Under the pieces are notes generated by a model that saw only the letters and a list, made by a program, of their open reading frames with translations, did no database searches and had not been told where the DNA came from. From contig JACZSM010000001.1 of assembly GCA_022574185.1 (NCBI GenBank), positions 1 through 64,000 of the forward strand: DNA of 64,000 nucleotides. Direction: 5' to 3'. Both the position numbers and the translations under genes were made by a program. Shown piece by piece: positions 48,234-56,593 of the stretch. Source of the stretch: Pseudomonadota bacterium. GTDB taxonomy: Bacteria; Pseudomonadota; Gammaproteobacteria; Steroidobacterales; Woeseiaceae. How positions within the stretch are numbered: position 1 is the first letter of the stretch; every line of letters starts with the position of its first letter.

Positions 48234-48997
48234 AAATCGCGACGTGGAATGTCAATTCGATGAATGTCCGTCTGCCGCACGTGCTCGAGTGGCTGGCTGT
48301 GCACACACCCGACGTATTGGTGCTGCAGGAAATCAAGCAGGTCACCGACGCATTTCCGAGTGATGAGCTGGCCGCGGCCGGCTATTGCTCTCTAGCTAAC
48401 GGACAGAAAACCTATAATGGCGTGGCAGTGGTCAGCCGCACTACCCCGACGGACCCCGTCCCTGGTTTTCCCGGCTTCGAAGATGCTCAACGCAGAGTTC
48501 TTGCGACGACGGTCAATGACGTCCGCGTAGTCAATCTGTATGTCCCCAATGGCCAATCTGTCGGCTCCGAGAAGTACGATTACAAGCTCCGCTGGCTGGC
48601 CGCACTGCATGGTTTTCTCGACCACGAATTGTCACAACATGACAAGCTTATCGTTCTGGGCGACTTCAATATTGCCCCTGCCGACGCGGATGTCTATGAC
48701 GCTGAAAAATGGGGTGATGGCATTCTTTGCAGCCAGCCGGAGCGGCAAGCACTAACAACCTTGCTCGACCTCGGGCTTACCGATGTGTTTCGCAGCTTTG
48801 ACCAGGCAGAAAAGACTTTCAGCTGGTGGGACTATCGGGCCGCCGGTTTCAGACGCAACGCAGGGCTGCGAATCGACTTGATTCTAGCCAGTAAGGCTAT
48901 GGCGAACGCGTGCTCGGCATGTTATGTCGACAAAGAGCCCCGCGCCTGGGAGCGGCCATCAGATCACGCGCCCGTTGTGGCAGAGTTCGATGTCTAG
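48230..48997 (+). CDS. xth: Exodeoxyribonuclease III
   Basis: 255 residues, an AP endonuclease/3'-5' exonuclease for base-excision repair. MKIATWNVNSMNVRLPHVLEWL, DVLVLQEIK (metal Glu), VNLYVPNG, VLGDFNIAPADADVYD and C-terminal RIDLILAS...PSDHAPVVAEF contain the EEP-fold residues. ATG 48230 overlaps prlC by ATGA; the GTG two codons earlier is less likely. The TAG stop is the first triplet of a palindromic repeat. Confidence 0.95.
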   Translation: MKIATWNVNSMNVRLPHVLEWLAVHTPDVLVLQEIKQVTDAFPSDELAAAGYCSLANGQKTYNGVAVVSRTTPTDPVPGFPGFEDAQRRVLATTVNDVRVVNLYVPNGQSVGSEKYDYKLRWLAALHGFLDHELSQHDKLIVLGDFNIAPADADVYDAEKWGDGILCSQPERQALTTLLDLGLTDVFRSFDQAEKTFSWWDYRAAGFRRNAGLRIDLILASKAMANACSACYVDKEPRAWERPSDHAPVVAEFDV

Positions 48998-49026
48998 CCC
49001 GGAATATTCATGAATAATTCGGGTGA
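48995..49026. repeat. 32-bp palindrome of the ATTCATGAAT family after xth
   Basis: TAGCCCGGAATATTCA followed by TGAATAATTCGGGTGA, near-perfect dyad symmetry. Its first three bases are the xth stop codon, as in the copy after priA. No T-run follows. The following 120 bp before the HD gene show nothing else. Confidence 0.75.
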
Positions 49027-49146
49027 GGCATTACTCCTCGTTGGCAATTATCGGCAGCTACATTACATATTTCAGAAATTCACCCTGCGTCGCGACATGC
49101 CGCAGTGTAGAATTACTTAACACGAATTCGTGCAGCGAGAGCGACG

Positions 49147-50250
49147 TTGACCGAAATCACAGGTAACGTTCAATCCGGTACTCCGGCGACGACTAACAAT
49201 AAGAAAAAAATCATGTCCCAGGACCGCCGTAATGATTACGACGTGACGAATACCGTACAGGTAAGCAATCCTGTCGCGGTCCGCAACGCTGTGCATGCCC
49301 TTTTCAGTCAGGCGTTTCCCACTGCTTCTTTCGATAAACTCTGGCTCGCATTCTACGATTTCGAGCGCCTTTTCTCGGGTCGCTTTCCGGGCTACAAAGG
49401 TTGCGATACAACCTATCACGACGTTCAGCACACACTCGATATGACACTTGCGCTGGCGCGCCTCGTCGCTGGATACGAACACAGCGTCGACGCCGGTCAG
49501 CGACCTGGCCCGGATCGGGCGCAAATGGCTATCGTGACCGCTTTGTTCCATGATTCCGGTTACATTCGCCACGAGGAACGGGACAAGGGTTTCTCAAACG
49601 GCGCGCAATTCACTCTGTATCATGTGTCGCGCAGTGCTGACTTCCTGCGTCGTTATTTGCCCGAGCTCGGCATGGCCAGGGACGTCGCCGTCAGCAGCAT
49701 GATCGTGCACTTCACGGGTTATGAAGTCGACCTGGACGAGATCGAACTTGACGACCCGCGCGATATAATCTGCGGGCACCTGATTGGTACGGCTGACCTC
49801 ATAGCGCAGATGGCCGATCGCTGCTATCTCGAAAAGTGTCGCGATCGCCTATATCATGAGTTTGTCGCCGGCGGTGTTGCTATCGAGATTGCCGGTCCCG
49901 GCGAGTACGTGGTTCGATATAAGTCCGGCACAGACCTGTTGAAAAAGACGCCGGCCTTCTATCAACAGGTCACGCGCGACCGCTTGCAGCGAAAATTCAA
50001 CCGCGTCTACCGGTACATCGAGGTGCTCTACGACGGGCAGAACCCGTATATCGACTCAATCCGCAAGAATGTCGCGCATTTGATTCATGTCATTGAGGGT
50101 GCCAAATGGTCGCTTTTGCGGCGCGAGCCACAGTGTTTCCTGGGTTTCGAAAATACCGTAGATGACCTCGAAACCCTGGTCTCACAACAACTCGGTGCAT
50201 TGCGCGGTAAAGGAATCGAAATCGACAACGGTTTGTTGATGCCTGTGTAG
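49147..50250 (+). CDS. HD-domain metal-dependent phosphohydrolase family protein
   Basis: 367 residues from TTG 49147 (ATG 49213 is an alternative giving 345; neither has a strong Shine-Dalgarno). The HD superfamily motif is TTYHDVQHTLDMTLALARL (H91, D92, H95) and ALFHDSGYIRHEERDKG (H135, D136), followed by HVSRSADFLRRYL and a helical C-terminus. HD proteins hydrolyse phosphate esters, often nucleotides or cyclic di-nucleotides; no GGDEF or REC domain is attached, so the substrate is unknown. Confidence 0.8.
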   Translation: MTEITGNVQSGTPATTNNKKKIMSQDRRNDYDVTNTVQVSNPVAVRNAVHALFSQAFPTASFDKLWLAFYDFERLFSGRFPGYKGCDTTYHDVQHTLDMTLALARLVAGYEHSVDAGQRPGPDRAQMAIVTALFHDSGYIRHEERDKGFSNGAQFTLYHVSRSADFLRRYLPELGMARDVAVSSMIVHFTGYEVDLDEIELDDPRDIICGHLIGTADLIAQMADRCYLEKCRDRLYHEFVAGGVAIEIAGPGEYVVRYKSGTDLLKKTPAFYQQVTRDRLQRKFNRVYRYIEVLYDGQNPYIDSIRKNVAHLIHVIEGAKWSLLRREPQCFLGFENTVDDLETLVSQQLGALRGKGIEIDNGLLMPV

Positions 50251-50280
50251 AATCCGCGATAACCTAAATTCAGCAATGCA

Positions 50281-50847
50281 TCAGGATCGCTCTGCGTCTT
50301 CTTGCTCCTTGCCCCATTTGCGCAAAGCAATAAATTCGGCCCGGGTCAGCCGACGATTAGCATAACTGGCCGCAATTGCTGCCGCGAACAAGGCGAAGAT
50401 TGCGTCGGCTGGTGTCAATACTTCGTCAAAGAAGACCGGCCATGTCATCGTCGTCACGGCACGCAGGACAGTCAGCGTCGTCGTGTCCAACACAATCGCC
50501 GTAAACGTTGCTGCAACGACGACATTGCCGGCCAATGCGCCCAGCGCCGCCATGCTGGCAGCGATGGTGGGAAAGCGCCAGTCCAGGCCTTGCCCTGCGC
50601 GCCGCACGCTCAGCCCGATCAAATACCCGAGAATCAGCGTCATCCATGGAAAGATGCGATCTATCAGCGCTGACAGGATCGACCACAATGCACTGAACAG
50701 CACGACCACGATCAAGGCGGCCATGATTGCGTCGCGCACAGACTGTGCCTTCGCTAACTGTGCACCGTCTGCCGCACTGGGCTCGGATTCCAGTTTTGAC
50801 GCATGCCGTTTGGGCAGTCGCAGAAAATCTCTAATTTCGTCGCTCAT
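50281..50847 (-). CDS. Predicted multi-helix membrane protein
   Basis: 188 residues. A soluble N-terminus ([25 protein letters not shown]) precedes about four to five hydrophobic helices ([72 protein letters not shown]) and a basic tail. Repeated small residues resemble small integral membrane proteins of unknown role. The frame runs on to 51192 across the divergent promoter region, but ATG 50847 is the first plausible start. No family recognised. Confidence 0.6.
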   Translation of the reverse strand: MSDEIRDFLRLPKRHASKLESEPSAADGAQLAKAQSVRDAIMAALIVVVLFSALWSILSALIDRIFPWMTLILGYLIGLSVRRAGQGLDWRFPTIAASMAALGALAGNVVVAATFTAIVLDTTTLTVLRAVTTMTWPVFFDEVLTPADAIFALFAAAIAASYANRRLTRAEFIALRKWGKEQEDAERS

Positions 50848-50980
50848 GGCTCTGCACGATACCGGAGCCGATCGCAGCGAACCACGCCATTTTGACCGAT
50901 CCTGGCTACAACCGCGCAGAGTTCCTGTAAACTTTTCTGCAGACCACCTGCTTGGCGGAACCGGATCGAAAGGACCATCG

Positions 50981-51250
50981 ATGAACAAGAATGTCATCAT
51001 TACGTGCGCAGTAACGGGTGCGGCCGATACCTTGTCGAGACATCCGGACATTCCCGTCACTACCACACAGATTGCCGATGCGGTGATAGCCGCCGCCAAG
51101 GCGGGTGCAGCGGTCGCGCATATCCATGTTCGCGACCCGGACACAGGCCAGGGCTGCCGCGATGCTCGCCTCGAGCGAATCTGGGATGGCACCTCCGAGA
51201 TACAGCGTCATATCATTGCCAAGACGCAATTGCGCGCTTACGAGTCTTAA
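50981..51250 (+). pseudogene. In-frame chimera: BKACE (DUF849) N-terminus joined to acyl-CoA dehydrogenase C-terminus
   Basis: 89 residues. Residues 1 to about 58 ([20 protein letters not shown]...[18 protein letters not shown]) are the first beta-alpha units of a beta-keto acid cleavage enzyme, normally about 300 residues. Residues 59-89 ([20 protein letters not shown]...) are the terminal helix of an acyl-CoA dehydrogenase, normally about 380 residues. Neither part can be active: the barrel is truncated and no flavin domain is present. Both families have an R-D dipeptide at the junction, so a deletion of several kb through short homology is a likely origin. AAAGGA lies 6 nt before the ATG, so it may still be translated. 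Confidence 0.75.
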
Positions 51251-51254
51251 GCAG

Positions 51255-52037
51255 ATGTCATCGAAGCACAGCACAGTGCTCATATCCGGTGGCGCTTCCG
51301 GCATCGGTCGAAATATCGCCGAGACTTATCTCTCCGCAGGATCCGCAGTGCATATCTGCGATATATCCGATGTGATGATTGACGAGTTCATCGCGGCCAA
51401 CCCCGCAGCAACGGCCACACAAGCGGATGTTTCGAATGTGACAGACGTCGACCGGATTTTCGATGATTTTCTCGAGCTGCACGATGGACTGAACATTCTT
51501 ATCAATAACGCCGGCATCGCTGGTCCAGTTGCAACTGTTGACGACATTGATCCGGCCGATTGGGATCGTTGTATTGCCGTGGATCTCAGTAGCGCTTTCT
51601 ACATGACTCGCCGTGCTACGCCGTTGCTAAGAGCCGCTGGTGGCGGTTCAATAGTCAATATTGCATCGACAGCAGGTCTGTTCGGCGTGCCGATGCGTTC
51701 ACCGTACGCCGCGAGCAAGTGGGGCTTGATCGGCCTGACGAAAACCTGGGCTATGGAACTCGGTCCCGACAATATTCGGGTCAATGCCGTCTGCCCGGGC
51801 TGTGTCAGCGGTCCCCGAATTGACGGCGTCATCAAATCGCATGCCGAAAGCCACGGCATTCCGCCTGCAGAGGTACGCGACGCGTACCTCTGCCAAAGCT
51901 CTATGCATACATTTGTAACACCCGACGACGTATCCGCAGTCGTCTTGTTTCTGACCTCGGAAAAAGCGGCGCGAATGTCCGGCCAGGCGATCGCGGTTGA
52001 TGGTCACACTGAAGCGCTATCTAATTGGCTCGATTGA
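51255..52037 (+). CDS. SDR family NAD(P)-dependent oxidoreductase
   Basis: 260 residues of a classical short-chain dehydrogenase: cofactor loop SGGASGIGR (11-19), NNAG (84-87), catalytic Ser138, Tyr151 and Lys155 in SPYAASKWG, and a C-terminal VDGHTEAL. Asp at the end of beta-2 (HICDISD) favours NAD over NADP. It starts 4 bp after the chimeric remnant, suggesting that its original operon partners were deleted. The longer frame from 51105 overlaps the remnant and is rejected. Substrate likely a 3-hydroxy acid or acyl-CoA, from context only. Confidence 0.88.
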   Translation: MSSKHSTVLISGGASGIGRNIAETYLSAGSAVHICDISDVMIDEFIAANPAATATQADVSNVTDVDRIFDDFLELHDGLNILINNAGIAGPVATVDDIDPADWDRCIAVDLSSAFYMTRRATPLLRAAGGGSIVNIASTAGLFGVPMRSPYAASKWGLIGLTKTWAMELGPDNIRVNAVCPGCVSGPRIDGVIKSHAESHGIPPAEVRDAYLCQSSMHTFVTPDDVSAVVLFLTSEKAARMSGQAIAVDGHTEALSNWLD

Positions 52038-52060
52038 ATGATCGTAGTAGAGAGACCGCA

Positions 52061-53047
52061 ATGCTTGCTGCATGGTATGAAAAGTTCGGTCCCGCAACCG
52101 AAGTCCTGACGATAGGCGACACTGATACGCCATCCGCCGGTCAAGGCGAAGTGCTGGTGCGATTGCACACGAGTGGTATCAACCCGTCCGATGTCAAAAA
52201 GAGAGCCGGCGCATTTCCCGATCTTCTTGATGGTGGATTCGTTATTCCAAACAGTGACGGCGCCGGGATCATCGAAGCTGTCGGTGAAGGCATAGATCGC
52301 AGCCGTATCGGCGAACGCGTCTGGATTTACCAGGCACAGTATGCGCGCCGCTTCGGCACCGCCGCAGAATATGTGGCTGTCGACAGCACACGCGCAGCAA
52401 CGCTCCCCGATGCCGTGGGTTTTGACGTCGGCGCATGCCTCGGCATTCCCGCAATGACAGCACATAGGTGCGTATTCGCCGACGGCGAAGTATCTGGACA
52501 AACGATACTGATTACCGGTGGCGCCGGCCGTGTCGGCAACTATGCCGTACAATGGGCGAGTATGTCAGGAGCGACCGTTATCGCGACCGCAAGCAACGAC
52601 GACGATGTCGCTGCTTGCACACAAGCAGGCGCCCAATTCGTCGTTAATCATCGCGGTGACGACTTCATCGACGCCGTTATGGCCGCCAATAGCGGCGCAC
52701 CTGTGGATCGCGTCATTGAAGTCGAATTCGGCGTCAATCTGCCAACGTCTGTGGAAGTGCTGCGGACTGGCGGAACGATCGCAACATACTCGTCGAACCT
52801 GGACAAGGAACCCAAACTCCCGTTCCTGAAAATGATGTACAAGGACATCACGCTTCGCTTCGTCATCGTCTATGCAATGCCGGAGGTCGCCAAGGAACAT
52901 GCAGTCAGCGACATTGCGGCAGCGCTGGGCGAAGACACATTGCAGCATCGGATCGCCGCAACACTACCGCTGGCCGATATTGCAACAGGCAATGAAACGA
53001 TCGAACAAGATGGTGTGCGCGGGGCCGTCGTCCTCAACATCGACTAA
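52061..53047 (+). CDS. MDR family NAD(P)H:quinone reductase-like oxidoreductase
   Basis: 328 residues. An N-terminal GroES-like domain (MLAAWYEKFGPATEVLTIGDTDTPSAGQGEVLVRLHTSGINPSDVKKRAG) is followed by a Rossmann domain (TILITGGAGRVGNYAVQWASMSGATVIATAS). The Cys ligands of zinc alcohol dehydrogenases are absent, so it belongs to the zinc-independent quinone-reductase (QOR/COG0604) branch. GAGAGA lies 5 nt before ATG 52061. It lies 23 bp after the SDR gene and 20 bp before the BCCT transporter, so they probably form one transcript. Confidence 0.88.
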   Translation: MLAAWYEKFGPATEVLTIGDTDTPSAGQGEVLVRLHTSGINPSDVKKRAGAFPDLLDGGFVIPNSDGAGIIEAVGEGIDRSRIGERVWIYQAQYARRFGTAAEYVAVDSTRAATLPDAVGFDVGACLGIPAMTAHRCVFADGEVSGQTILITGGAGRVGNYAVQWASMSGATVIATASNDDDVAACTQAGAQFVVNHRGDDFIDAVMAANSGAPVDRVIEVEFGVNLPTSVEVLRTGGTIATYSSNLDKEPKLPFLKMMYKDITLRFVIVYAMPEVAKEHAVSDIAAALGEDTLQHRIAATLPLADIATGNETIEQDGVRGAVVLNID

Positions 53048-53067
53048 TAAACAAGAAGAGACCGCAG

Positions 53068-54597
53068 ATGCAGCAGAGTAGAATTGATTGGCCGACTTTC
53101 ATTGGCAGCATCGCAATTATTCTCTTCGTTTGCATTCCGCTCGCCGCATCCCCCGCGGCGGCCGGTGCCATGTTGCAGTCGCTCTACGACTACATCGCGA
53201 GCGAGTTCGGCATCCTCTACCTGCTGGCTAGCGTCGGCGCAATCAGTTTCCTGATCTGGCTCGCCGCAAGTCGCTTCGGTAACGTCAAGTTCGGCGAACC
53301 AGATGAGGCGCCCGAATTCTCACAGATGAGCTGGATCGCCATGCTGTTCTGCGCCGGCGTTGGCGCGGGACTGATGTATTGGTGCGCAACCGAATGGGCC
53401 TACTACTACGATGCACCGCCGTTCGGCGCCGAACCTCGCAGCACCGAGGCCGCTGAATGGGCTTCGACTTATGGTCTTTTCCACTGGGGTTTTACGGCCT
53501 GGGCATTTTATTGCCTGCCGGCCATTGCAATCGGTTACCCGTATTACGTTCGCAAGATGGACGTCCTGCGCTTCAGCATAAGCTGCAGCTGGTTCCTCAA
53601 AGGTAAGGAACACGGTCCGGTCGCTCGCATTATCGATTTTTTGTTCATTATTGCGCTCGTGGCCGGCGCCGCAACCGGTCTCGGCTTTTCGGCCCCGATG
53701 ATCGCGGCATGCATAGCGTGGTTGTTTCCGATCGAGCATGGCTTCGGACTTGAAGTCGGCGTCATGGCGCTTTGTGTCAGCCTGTTCGTAGTCAGTGTCT
53801 GGCTCGGACTGCAAAAAGGCATCAAACGCCTGAGCGACATCAACATGTATCTTGCCCTCGGCATGTTGCTGTTCATTCTCATGGTCGGTCCCACGATCTT
53901 CCTGTTCAAGACGAGCCTTAACGGCCTCGGGTTAATGACGCAAAATTTCCTGCGCATGAATTTCTGGACCGACCCATTTACCGAATCGGGTTTTGTCGAG
54001 TCCTGGACAGTATTCTACTGGGCGTGGTGGATAGCCTTCGCGCCCTACGTCGGCCTGTTCATCACGCGCATCTCGCGCGGCCGCACCATTCGACAGATCA
54101 TCACAGGCATGTTGATTTTCGGCTCGCTCGGCAGCTGGATTTTCTACATGATTATCGGCAATTACGCCTTGTTCCTGCAGTTGACTGGCGAACTCGATTT
54201 TGTGAATATCATGAATACAGTGAGCGGCAATGCCGCCATCGTCGCAACACTCGAGACACTGCCGTTCGCAGGACTCGTAATAGCGGTATTCGCCTTCGTG
54301 TCGATCATCTTCGCAGCAACGACTTACGACTCTGCCTCGTACACGATTGCATCGGGAGCAACGCTGCACCTGCCCGCAGGCGACAATCCAGCTCGCTGGC
54401 ATCGTGTGTTCTGGGCGTTCGCGCTAGCCGTCATGCCGATTACCTTGATGTTCATCGGGCACAACGCTGATGACCCGGAACAGGGCCTGCGTGCAATGCA
54501 GGTGATGCTGTTGATTGCGTCGTTGCCGATATTATTTGTCGGCGTGGCCATGTCGTACTCGCTGGTCAAGTCGCTGCAGGAAGACCACCCGGCTTAG
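53068..54597 (+). CDS. BCCT family betaine/carnitine/choline transporter
   Basis: 509 residues, about 12 membrane helices. BCCT signatures: MLFCAGVGAGLMYWCATEWAYYY (substrate-site region) and FYWAWWIAFAPYVGLFITRISRGRTIRQII, the conserved Trp-rich segment around TM8. These carriers import quaternary-ammonium or related compounds with Na+ or H+. It lacks the long charged C-terminal osmosensory extension of BetP, so a nutrient-uptake role is more likely than osmoprotection. Same-strand neighbours encode dehydrogenases and an esterase. Confidence 0.93.
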   Translation: MQQSRIDWPTFIGSIAIILFVCIPLAASPAAAGAMLQSLYDYIASEFGILYLLASVGAISFLIWLAASRFGNVKFGEPDEAPEFSQMSWIAMLFCAGVGAGLMYWCATEWAYYYDAPPFGAEPRSTEAAEWASTYGLFHWGFTAWAFYCLPAIAIGYPYYVRKMDVLRFSISCSWFLKGKEHGPVARIIDFLFIIALVAGAATGLGFSAPMIAACIAWLFPIEHGFGLEVGVMALCVSLFVVSVWLGLQKGIKRLSDINMYLALGMLLFILMVGPTIFLFKTSLNGLGLMTQNFLRMNFWTDPFTESGFVESWTVFYWAWWIAFAPYVGLFITRISRGRTIRQIITGMLIFGSLGSWIFYMIIGNYALFLQLTGELDFVNIMNTVSGNAAIVATLETLPFAGLVIAVFAFVSIIFAATTYDSASYTIASGATLHLPAGDNPARWHRVFWAFALAVMPITLMFIGHNADDPEQGLRAMQVMLLIASLPILFVGVAMSYSLVKSLQEDHPA

Positions 54598-54601
54598 CGC
54601 G

Positions 54602-56167
54602 ATGCTCAAGACCCTGACAGCATTTTCGTTTCTGCTTTTGCTTGGCTGTAATAGGGCCCCTGGTGTCGAGGTCGATGGCGAAATCCTGCTCGGCAAGTAC
54701 GTCGAGGACGGCACGGTCGCCGCATTTTTCGGCGTACCGTTCGCTGAACCTCCGACAGGCGATCTGCGCTGGCGCTCGCCACAACCTTTAAAGAACACGG
54801 TAGACCACCGTACCGTCGTCGATTTCGCGGCCGCTTGCATGCAAACGATGCGCATTCTTGACTGGTATCGCTACATGGCCGAGACATTTGGCGGCTCCCG
54901 CGATTACTACCGTGATCTGGAGATCAGCGAAGACTGCCTCTATCTCAATGTCTGGACGCCAACGCTGAAACACGATGCAAGCCTGCCGGTGATGGTATGG
55001 GTACATGGTGGCAGCAACCGCAGTGGCTGGTCGTATGAGCCCAATTACCACGGCCACAAGCTCGCGCGAAAAGGCGTGGTTGTCGTATCCGTTGCATATC
55101 GAGTCGGCGCTTTTGGCTTTCTGTCGCACGCCGAAATTCCGCCCGAAGATGCTGTCGCCAATTTCGGGCTTTGGGACTTGATCGCATCACTGCAATGGGT
55201 GCAGCAGAACATCGCGAAATTTGGTGGTGACCCCGGCCGAGTCACGATGTTTGGCGAATCATCCGGAGCCGAGAACATTCTTGCGCTCATGTTCGCCGCA
55301 AGCGCCGATGGCCTGTTTCACCGCGCTATCCTGGAAAGTACCGCAGGTTACGGTCTGCGCCGATCACCCTCTCTGGCGGACGAGCAGAAACGCGGTCACA
55401 ACCTCGCCGGAATCATGGGCTTCGAGGGCGACGATTCAATTGCATCGCTCAGGCTTGTCCCCGCCGACAAGTTGTTGCAAGCCTACGAGGAGGCATTTCC
55501 CGACTACTACCATTCTCCTGCTGTCGACGGCCAGCTTCTCCTTCGGCCTACCTGGGAAGAAATTCAGGCCGGTAGCTTCACCGATCGTCAGTTGATCATC
55601 GGCACGAATGCCGACGAGTGGTATGACTTCCTGGATGCCGACTCGACGAGGGATGATGTTTTGAGCGCAGCCGATAAGCTCAGATACATTGACAGCGCTG
55701 GCGCTTTGGCGGCCGTCATTTCTGAAACGGACCCACGCCGCGCGATGGATCGTCTGATCACTGCCGAGAATTATGTGTGCCCGTCACAAAATACGGCGGC
55801 TAAAATGACGGCTGTCGGCCGCGATGCCTGGATGTATTATTTCACACGGGTCCGGGAGGACCCTGGCGGCGCGAAAGTTCGGGCCTTCCATGGCGCTGAG
55901 TATGCCTACGCTTTTGGAACTCATGATGCATACATGAGAACCACTGACGTCGATCTGGAGCTGACAGAATCGATGATGGGCTACTGGACTCAGTTTGCGG
56001 CAACCGGCAACCCGAACGCCGAGGGCCTGCCCGAGTGGCTGCTGTTCAAAGCACCCGACTTCCCGGTGCAAGAGCTGGGTGACGATATATTCACGATAGC
56101 TGCGCCTGAGCCAATGCTATGTGATCTGTTTGAACGCTCGATCGGCGAGCCAGTAGTGGCTCCCTAA
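54602..56167 (+). CDS. Type-B carboxylesterase, predicted lipoprotein
   Basis: 521 residues. MLKTLTAFSFLLLLGCNRAP is a lipoprotein signal (Cys16). The alpha/beta-hydrolase core of carboxylesterase type B follows: AAFFGVPFAEPPTGDLRWRSPQP, SEDCLYLNVWTP, oxyanion region VWVHGG, nucleophile Ser220 in GESSGAE, and the catalytic His near FHGAEYAYAFG. It would hydrolyse esters at the cell surface or periplasm. It starts 4 bp after the BCCT gene, so they may act together: ester cleaved outside, product imported. The stop overlaps the convergent MOSC gene by 4 bp. Confidence 0.9.
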   Translation: MLKTLTAFSFLLLLGCNRAPGVEVDGEILLGKYVEDGTVAAFFGVPFAEPPTGDLRWRSPQPLKNTVDHRTVVDFAAACMQTMRILDWYRYMAETFGGSRDYYRDLEISEDCLYLNVWTPTLKHDASLPVMVWVHGGSNRSGWSYEPNYHGHKLARKGVVVVSVAYRVGAFGFLSHAEIPPEDAVANFGLWDLIASLQWVQQNIAKFGGDPGRVTMFGESSGAENILALMFAASADGLFHRAILESTAGYGLRRSPSLADEQKRGHNLAGIMGFEGDDSIASLRLVPADKLLQAYEEAFPDYYHSPAVDGQLLLRPTWEEIQAGSFTDRQLIIGTNADEWYDFLDADSTRDDVLSAADKLRYIDSAGALAAVISETDPRRAMDRLITAENYVCPSQNTAAKMTAVGRDAWMYYFTRVREDPGGAKVRAFHGAEYAYAFGTHDAYMRTTDVDLELTESMMGYWTQFAATGNPNAEGLPEWLLFKAPDFPVQELGDDIFTIAAPEPMLCDLFERSIGEPVVAP

Positions 56168-56550
56168 ATTAACTTCTGCGCGACGTCACCCACCTTGAGA
56201 TCGCCTGATTGAACCACCCTCGCATTGATGCCGCGAAAACTGCGTTTGCGCCCCAGTCCTGAATTAACGAATACGGTCGCGTCTCTGCCAAATCGGTCCG
56301 CAAACTTTCTGCACCCCGTGTGCGGCAGTTCAGTAACCTCGATGATTGCATCGCCAATATCAAGTCTCGTTCCCGGCGGCAGGTTTGCGCCGCTTAAGTC
56401 CAGGTCAAGATACAACTGATCGCCGGCAAGCTCACGACGACTTTCGTCATTAGCAACCAATGCAACAACCCTGGAGTTCATGATGGTGATCTGCACGTCG
56501 GGATCTGCTGATCCGTCGGCCATGTCGCCGCAATGTCTGAATGACGCCAT
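56164..56550 (-). CDS. MOSC domain protein, N-terminally truncated
   Basis: 128 residues. VQITIMNSRVVALVANDESRRELAGDQLYLDLDLSGANLPPGTRLDIGDAIIEVTELPHTGCRKFADRFGRDATVFVN and on to RGINARVVQSGDLKVGD is the C-terminal two thirds of a MOSC-fold family with the conserved Cys in PHTGC. Homologs remembered from this family carry about 50-60 further N-terminal residues. Here an in-frame TAA lies two codons before the ATG, and only 43 bp separate it from glmS. Probably a remnant or shortened protein. MOSC domains bind sulfur-carrier or molybdenum-cofactor-linked substrates. Confidence 0.7.
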   Translation of the reverse strand: MASFRHCGDMADGSADPDVQITIMNSRVVALVANDESRRELAGDQLYLDLDLSGANLPPGTRLDIGDAIIEVTELPHTGCRKFADRFGRDATVFVNSGLGRKRSFRGINARVVQSGDLKVGDVAQKLI

Positions 56551-56593
56551 GCGCCATTAAGTCTCTTTGAGAAAACCGTGTCCGCCTTGGTAC

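Noticed and set aside
50848-51192. N-terminal extension of the minus-strand membrane protein
   Set aside because: It would cover the chimeric remnant's promoter and 5' half; its residues look like the antisense of the BKACE sequence.
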